From: JANNSX01 sp031403155
GTDB taxonomy: Bacteria > Pseudomonadota > Alphaproteobacteria > Rhizobiales > Hyphomicrobiaceae
Direction of reading: 5' to 3'
NCBI GenBank assembly: GCA_031403155.1
Contig: JANNSX010000127.1
Location: forward strand, 1 to 24,837
DNA: 24,837 bases
Positions 21,148 through 24,837 of the stretch are shown here, in pieces. Made by a program: the position numbers and the translations under genes. The notes beneath the pieces were generated by a model. The model ran no database searches. It saw only the letters and a list, made by a program, of their open reading frames with translations, and had not been told where the DNA came from. Each line of letters starts with the position of its first letter. The stretch's first letter is position 1.

Positions 21148-23319
21148 ATGACGGGGCAGTCGCAGTCACTAGTCCGGTTTGCGTTCGCGCTGCCACTCGT
21201 GCTTGGCGGGTGCGGAACATTGGATCAGGACCAGCACTCCGGTGATATCTTCGGCAGCACGGCAAGTGCTGCTCGCCCGGGCTGGCAACCGGTGGGCTCT
21301 GGGGCATCCGGCGCCATCACATCCGATTCCGACAGCGGCTGGACGCCGCGAACGCAACTCTATCCGGGACAAGGCGCGCTCGTTGGCGTGCCGCAAGATC
21401 CCTGGGCGGCAGAATCGAGCGGCGATCAGTCGATCACCCTCAACCTCGTCAATGTCAGCATCCCGGAGGCCGCAAAGGCCATCCTCGGGGATATTCTGAA
21501 GCTCAATTACTTCGTGGATGAAGGTGTCGCCGGCACGGTGACCATCCAGACCTCCAACCCGATGAGCCAGTCCGCACTGCTGGACATGTTTCAATCGATC
21601 CTGCAGTCGAAAGGCGCTGTGATCGTTGCCAATGCGGGCTACTATCGCATTGTCCCGGCTGGAGAGCGCATTCAAGGCGCAACGTTTGCCAGCGACACCG
21701 AGGCAGCCACCAAGCCTGGGGCCCATGTCCTGACCGTGCCATTGCGGTTTGTCGCGGCGCAAGAGATGCAGCGCGTGCTCGAGCCGATCGCCGCCAAGGG
21801 CGCTATTCTGCGCGTGGATACGACGCGCAACCTGCTTATTCTGCAAGGCACGGCGGGCGAGCTTCAGACGCTGAACGAGGCCATCCAGACCTTCGATGTC
21901 GATTGGATGGAAGGCATGTCCTTTGGCCTCATCCCTGTCACGTCCTCGGACCCGGAGGCGATAGCCGCCGAGCTCGATACGGTCTTTGCCAACGAGAAGG
22001 GCGGCAAGGGCGTGATCCGGTTTGTGCCCAATCGCCGCCTCAACTCGATCCTCGTCATCACGGCCCGTCCGGCCTACCTCAAGAGAGCCGAGACCTGGAT
22101 ACGGCGGCTCGATCACGCGGCGGGGGGGTCGGACGCGCAACTCTATGTCTATCACATCCAGAACCGGCCAGCCGGCGACCTGGCGAAGGTATTGCAGGGC
22201 GTGTTTCAGGGGGCGATCCAAGAGGTCGAGCCCGGTCAGAGCGCCATCGCACCGAAGTTTGCCGCGACGGAGATCGCCTCGGCGGAAGGCACCGGCCTGA
22301 CGGACGCAACGGGGGAGGGCGCAGCGGAAGCCCAACAACAAGCCGACACCCCAACGGCGGCAAACAGCAGCTCAGGGACACAAGCTCGAGAGCCTGGAAT
22401 TCAAATCGTCGCTGATGAGGCCAACAACACACTCCTCATCATGGCGAGCCCGCTCCAATACGAGAAAGTTCTACGTGTGCTGGAGCGTATCGATGCCGTG
22501 CCGAACCAGGTGCTTCTCGAAGCAACCATTGCCGAAGTGTCGCTGAATGACGAGCTGAAGTTCGGCCTCAGATGGTTCTTCGAGCAGAAGAACAGCCAGG
22601 TCAGCTTCACTGACGCGATCACAGGTATCGTCGCGCCGCAGTTCGCGGGCTTCTCGTATTTCCTTTCGGCGCCGCACGTCAATGTAGCGCTCAATGCACT
22701 GTCCTCCGTGACCGACGTCAACGTCATCTCGACGCCGACGCTCATGGTGCTCGACAACAAGACGGCTGTCTTGCAGGTCGGAGATCAAGTGCCGATTGCC
22801 ACGCAGACGTCCCGCAGCGTCACGGATCCCGACGCGCCGATCGTCAACAGTGTCTCCTTCAGAGACACTGGTGTCATCCTGTCGGTCACGCCGCGCGTCA
22901 GCGACAGCGGCCGGGTGGTTCTCGAAATCGAGCAGGAGGTCAGCGACGTCGTCGAGACGACGAGTTCGGGCATCGACTCCCCAACCATTCGGCAGCGGAA
23001 GATCAAGACGACCGTCGCGGTCAACGACGGTGAGGCCTTGGCGCTGGGCGGCCTCATTCAGGAGAACAAGAACCTGACAAAGACACAAGTCCCCGTCGTC
23101 GGCGATATCCCAATATTTGGAAACCTGTTCAAGGAGAAGGATGACAAAATTCGCCGAACCGAGTTGATCATTATCATTCGCCCGCACGTGGTCCGCGATG
23201 CCAATGAGGCGCGCTGGGTTACTGACGAATTCCGGAAACAATTGAATATCAATCCGGGCACGCGGCTGAAGAAGCGTCCTGGGCTCCGGGAGAATGTGGA
23301 TCGCATTCTGCTTCAGTAG
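21148..23319 (+). CDS. gspD: type II secretion secretin GspD (lipoprotein)
   Basis: The outer-membrane secretin of the system, 723 residues from ATG 21148. A lipoprotein signal ends in LGGC (Cys22), so it is probably self-piloting through acylation. The N0 domain contains NLVNVSIPEAAKAILGDILK and N1 contains VLTVPLRFVAAQEMQRVLEP. A further N-domain contains VIRFVPNRRLNSILVITARP, then a low-complexity Ala/Gln/Ser/Thr loop (about 385-425). The secretin core runs from NQVLLEATIAEVSLNDELKF to FRDTGVILSVTPRVSDSGRV, VPVVGDIPIFGNLFKEKDD and RRTELIIIIRPHVV. ATG 21106 is in frame but would put 14 extra residues, including two Cys, before the signal; GGGGGCGGG just before 21148 also favours the later start. 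It lies 125 bp after the GspN/C gene and 15 bp before gspK. Confidence 0.98.
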   Translation: MTGQSQSLVRFAFALPLVLGGCGTLDQDQHSGDIFGSTASAARPGWQPVGSGASGAITSDSDSGWTPRTQLYPGQGALVGVPQDPWAAESSGDQSITLNLVNVSIPEAAKAILGDILKLNYFVDEGVAGTVTIQTSNPMSQSALLDMFQSILQSKGAVIVANAGYYRIVPAGERIQGATFASDTEAATKPGAHVLTVPLRFVAAQEMQRVLEPIAAKGAILRVDTTRNLLILQGTAGELQTLNEAIQTFDVDWMEGMSFGLIPVTSSDPEAIAAELDTVFANEKGGKGVIRFVPNRRLNSILVITARPAYLKRAETWIRRLDHAAGGSDAQLYVYHIQNRPAGDLAKVLQGVFQGAIQEVEPGQSAIAPKFAATEIASAEGTGLTDATGEGAAEAQQQADTPTAANSSSGTQAREPGIQIVADEANNTLLIMASPLQYEKVLRVLERIDAVPNQVLLEATIAEVSLNDELKFGLRWFFEQKNSQVSFTDAITGIVAPQFAGFSYFLSAPHVNVALNALSSVTDVNVISTPTLMVLDNKTAVLQVGDQVPIATQTSRSVTDPDAPIVNSVSFRDTGVILSVTPRVSDSGRVVLEIEQEVSDVVETTSSGIDSPTIRQRKIKTTVAVNDGEALALGGLIQENKNLTKTQVPVVGDIPIFGNLFKEKDDKIRRTELIIIIRPHVVRDANEARWVTDEFRKQLNINPGTRLKKRPGLRENVDRILLQ

Positions 23320-23334
23320 ACGGCAGGAGCGGCT

Positions 23335-24321
23335 ATGCCGACGCGAGCGGTCAATAAAAGGCGAGGCCTGAGCGGCGAACGTGGCTTTGCATTGATCATC
23401 GTGATCTGGGCGCTGGGCATCGTCGCACTCCTGGCCGCAGGCTTTGCAAAACGGCTTCATACGGAAACACTCATTGCCCGCAACCAGGTTGCCTTGGCCG
23501 AGGCCGAGGCCGTCGCCAATGGCGGTGTGATCCTCGTCGCGCGCCAACTCGTGCGCATCCGCCAGTCCGCGGAATTGAGCGTTTCCGCCAGCGGGGCGAT
23601 CACTGTGGTGCAGGCCCGCTGCCGGATGGAGGACATTCTGCTCGACGTCCGAGTCGAGGACGAGGCCGGCAAGGTCGACCTCAACACGGCGACTGACCGT
23701 CTGCTCGGATTGCTCTTCACCGGCGCGGGCGCCGATCCCGATACAGTCAGCCGGTTGGTCGATCGGGTAGTCGATTTCCGGGACCAGGATGACCTCCTGC
23801 GCCTCAACGGCGCCGAGCGCCGCGAGTACAGCATTGAGACCGCCGCGTCACCGAAGAATGCGTCCTTTGACAGCGTAGAAGAGCTGGAGCAAGTCCTCGG
23901 TATGCCGCCCGAGGTCTACCGGGCAGTGCGTCCGTTTCTCTCGGTATTTCACGGGGGTAGCGGGATCGACCAGAGCTTTGCCGATCGCCGGCTGCTGGCG
24001 ATACTGGTTCGTGCTGCGGCTGGAAGCTCTGAAGCCCCTGCGTCCAGCGACGGCGCGCCCAGCGGTCAGATCATTCCCCAAGACGTGCTGGCGGCTTCGC
24101 CAAGGCGCGTGTTTCGCATCACGTCGCGGGCGCAGAGTGGCAGCGGGGCGACATTCACACGCGAAGCTGTCATCGAGCTTGTCGATCGCCCATCAAGGCC
24201 ATTTGTTCTGAAGATGTGGGGAAAGGCGATTCTTGGCGATGACGCACAGGCGACGGCGACAGACTTCACGGATGCAAACCGAGAGAAAATGGATGATTGC
24301 CGGGAGGCCATCCTCAAGTGA
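23335..24321 (+). CDS. gspK: type II secretion minor pseudopilin GspK
   Basis: A 328-residue large minor pseudopilin that caps the pseudopilus tip. The prepilin peptidase site is GERG-FALIIVIWALG, with cleavage after Gly17. Mature position 5 is Ile instead of Glu, as is normal for GspK. The globular part has DEAGKVDLNTATDRLLGLLF, DRVVDFRDQDDLLRLNGAER and FDSVEELEQVLGMPPEVYR, the SAM-like domain repeats of the family. The length is typical. It follows the secretin by 15 bp, so it belongs to the same operon, but its place after gspD and before an unrelated gene, rather than among gspH-I-J, is unusual. A prepilin peptidase and GspG-J must be encoded elsewhere. Confidence 0.95.
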   Translation: MPTRAVNKRRGLSGERGFALIIVIWALGIVALLAAGFAKRLHTETLIARNQVALAEAEAVANGGVILVARQLVRIRQSAELSVSASGAITVVQARCRMEDILLDVRVEDEAGKVDLNTATDRLLGLLFTGAGADPDTVSRLVDRVVDFRDQDDLLRLNGAERREYSIETAASPKNASFDSVEELEQVLGMPPEVYRAVRPFLSVFHGGSGIDQSFADRRLLAILVRAAAGSSEAPASSDGAPSGQIIPQDVLAASPRRVFRITSRAQSGSGATFTREAVIELVDRPSRPFVLKMWGKAILGDDAQATATDFTDANREKMDDCREAILK

Positions 24322-24489
24322 TCCCGGCAGCCGGAGCCAATCGTCCTGTTGATTGTGTGTTTCAGGTCACGATCGGTGCGGAACATAACAAATATTCTCA
24401 GTTGCAAAGCAGAAAGTAGATTGACGTCTATTGTATGCCGGCGTTAACCATAATTCTCAGACGGCTGTTCGTTGCGTTGTGAGGGCACC

Positions 24490-24837
24490 ATGCAGTGGGG
24501 TAGCAGAGTTCTGCGCGCGTCTTCGTTTGTGCGGTCGATTGCGGTCATCGGTGGACTGCTCGCCGGAGCCCAATCCATAACTGGGCCGGTTCAAGCCCAA
24601 ACCTCACCCGTTCTCCAGAGCCTTGAACCGGCAGCGCCCTCGGCGCCGTTCACCGGCAGCTTCAGCTACGACGTGCCGATCGAGGTTCCGGGCTTCCGAG
24701 GGCTCGAGCCGAAGATTTCGCTGAGCTATGACTCCAACCGCGGTCTGCAGGTCAACAGCCGCGACCAAGGCTGGCTGGGCCTGGGCTGGCGCCTCGGCGG
24801 TGTTTCGATCATCGAGCGGTCAGTGGCGGGGCGGGGC
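24490..24837 (+). CDS. secreted SpvB/Tc-toxin-like (RHS-type) protein, N-terminal part
   Basis: The first 116 codons of a gene that runs off the window end. It has a Sec signal peptide (MQWGSRVLRASSFVRSIAVI, then GGLLAGAQSITGPVQA, cleavage after Ala36). The mature part starts with a short linker, then FTGSFSYDVPIEVPGFRGLE, PKISLSYDSNRG and GWLGLGWRLGGVSIIER. This is the opening of the SpvB/TcdB-type domain that precedes beta-propeller and RHS-repeat regions in large secreted toxins and related proteins. ATG 24490 follows GAGGG 5 nt upstream. It lies 168 bp after gspK in the same orientation, with an AT-richer leader that may hold its own promoter. Whether it is a toxin cannot be told without the C-terminus. 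It is a plausible substrate of the adjacent type II secretion system. Confidence 0.85.
   Translation, partial: MQWGSRVLRASSFVRSIAVIGGLLAGAQSITGPVQAQTSPVLQSLEPAAPSAPFTGSFSYDVPIEVPGFRGLEPKISLSYDSNRGLQVNSRDQGWLGLGWRLGGVSIIERSVAGRG

Noticed and set aside
21169..22341. 390-codon minus-strand open frame
   Set aside because: Antisense to the secretin N-domains; no domain sense.
24421..24454. Sigma-70-type promoter before the SpvB-like gene
   Set aside because: TTGACG at 24421 is a fair -35, but the best -10 candidates are either poorly matched (TTAACC, 17-nt spacing) or too far away (CATAAT, 22-nt spacing).

Overview
The window looks like chromosomal DNA of a high-GC alphaproteobacterium, most likely Hyphomicrobiales (Rhizobiales). 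The evidence is alpha-type gene content (a short HK97/gene-transfer-agent head module, a YcgN/UPF0260 protein, a DUF1214/DUF1254 pair, a split-type GspL-M-N/C-D-K set) and many intergenic twin palindromes of the kind found in Rhizobiales. The genus cannot be fixed from the sequence alone.

Region 1 (1-6654) is a minus-strand HK97-type phage head module, GTA-like in order: a small-terminase-like DNA-binding protein, large terminase, portal, then the N-terminus of the prohead protease, cut by the window start. It is interrupted twice. Between terminase and portal sits a compact, more AT-rich minus-strand cassette of three genes (a papain/NlpC-like cysteine peptidase and two proteins of unknown function). 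Between portal and protease sit two plus-strand genes, an SGNH arylesterase and a protein carrying a HEPN-type RNEIAH motif.

Region 2 (6655-12900) holds housekeeping and envelope genes: ycgN, a class A penicillin-binding protein translationally coupled to a DUF1214 protein, a DUF1254 protein, and a convergent enoyl-CoA hydratase. Every intergenic gap here carries palindromic repeats.

Region 3 (12901-17743) is a minus-strand metal-export operon: a small secreted Cys-rich protein, a CusB-type adaptor with a heavy-metal-binding domain, and a CusA-type RND pump that keeps the Cu/Ag methionine triad.

Region 4 (17744-18771) is a repeat mosaic. It contains a second copy of a 166-bp twin-hairpin element (the first lies between ycgN and the penicillin-binding protein), a second type of twin palindrome, and the remnant of a probable L,D-transpeptidase gene split by a palindrome array that includes a 58-bp tandem duplication.

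Region 5 (18772-24837) is a plus-strand type II secretion block (GspL, GspM, a GspN/C-like protein, the secretin GspD and the minor pseudopilin GspK). It is followed directly by the start of a Sec-exported protein with an SpvB/Tc-toxin-like N-terminus. The ATPase, platform and major pseudopilin genes are not in the window. The SpvB-like protein is a natural candidate substrate of this secretion system. No tRNA, rRNA, CRISPR array, transposase or integrase was seen.
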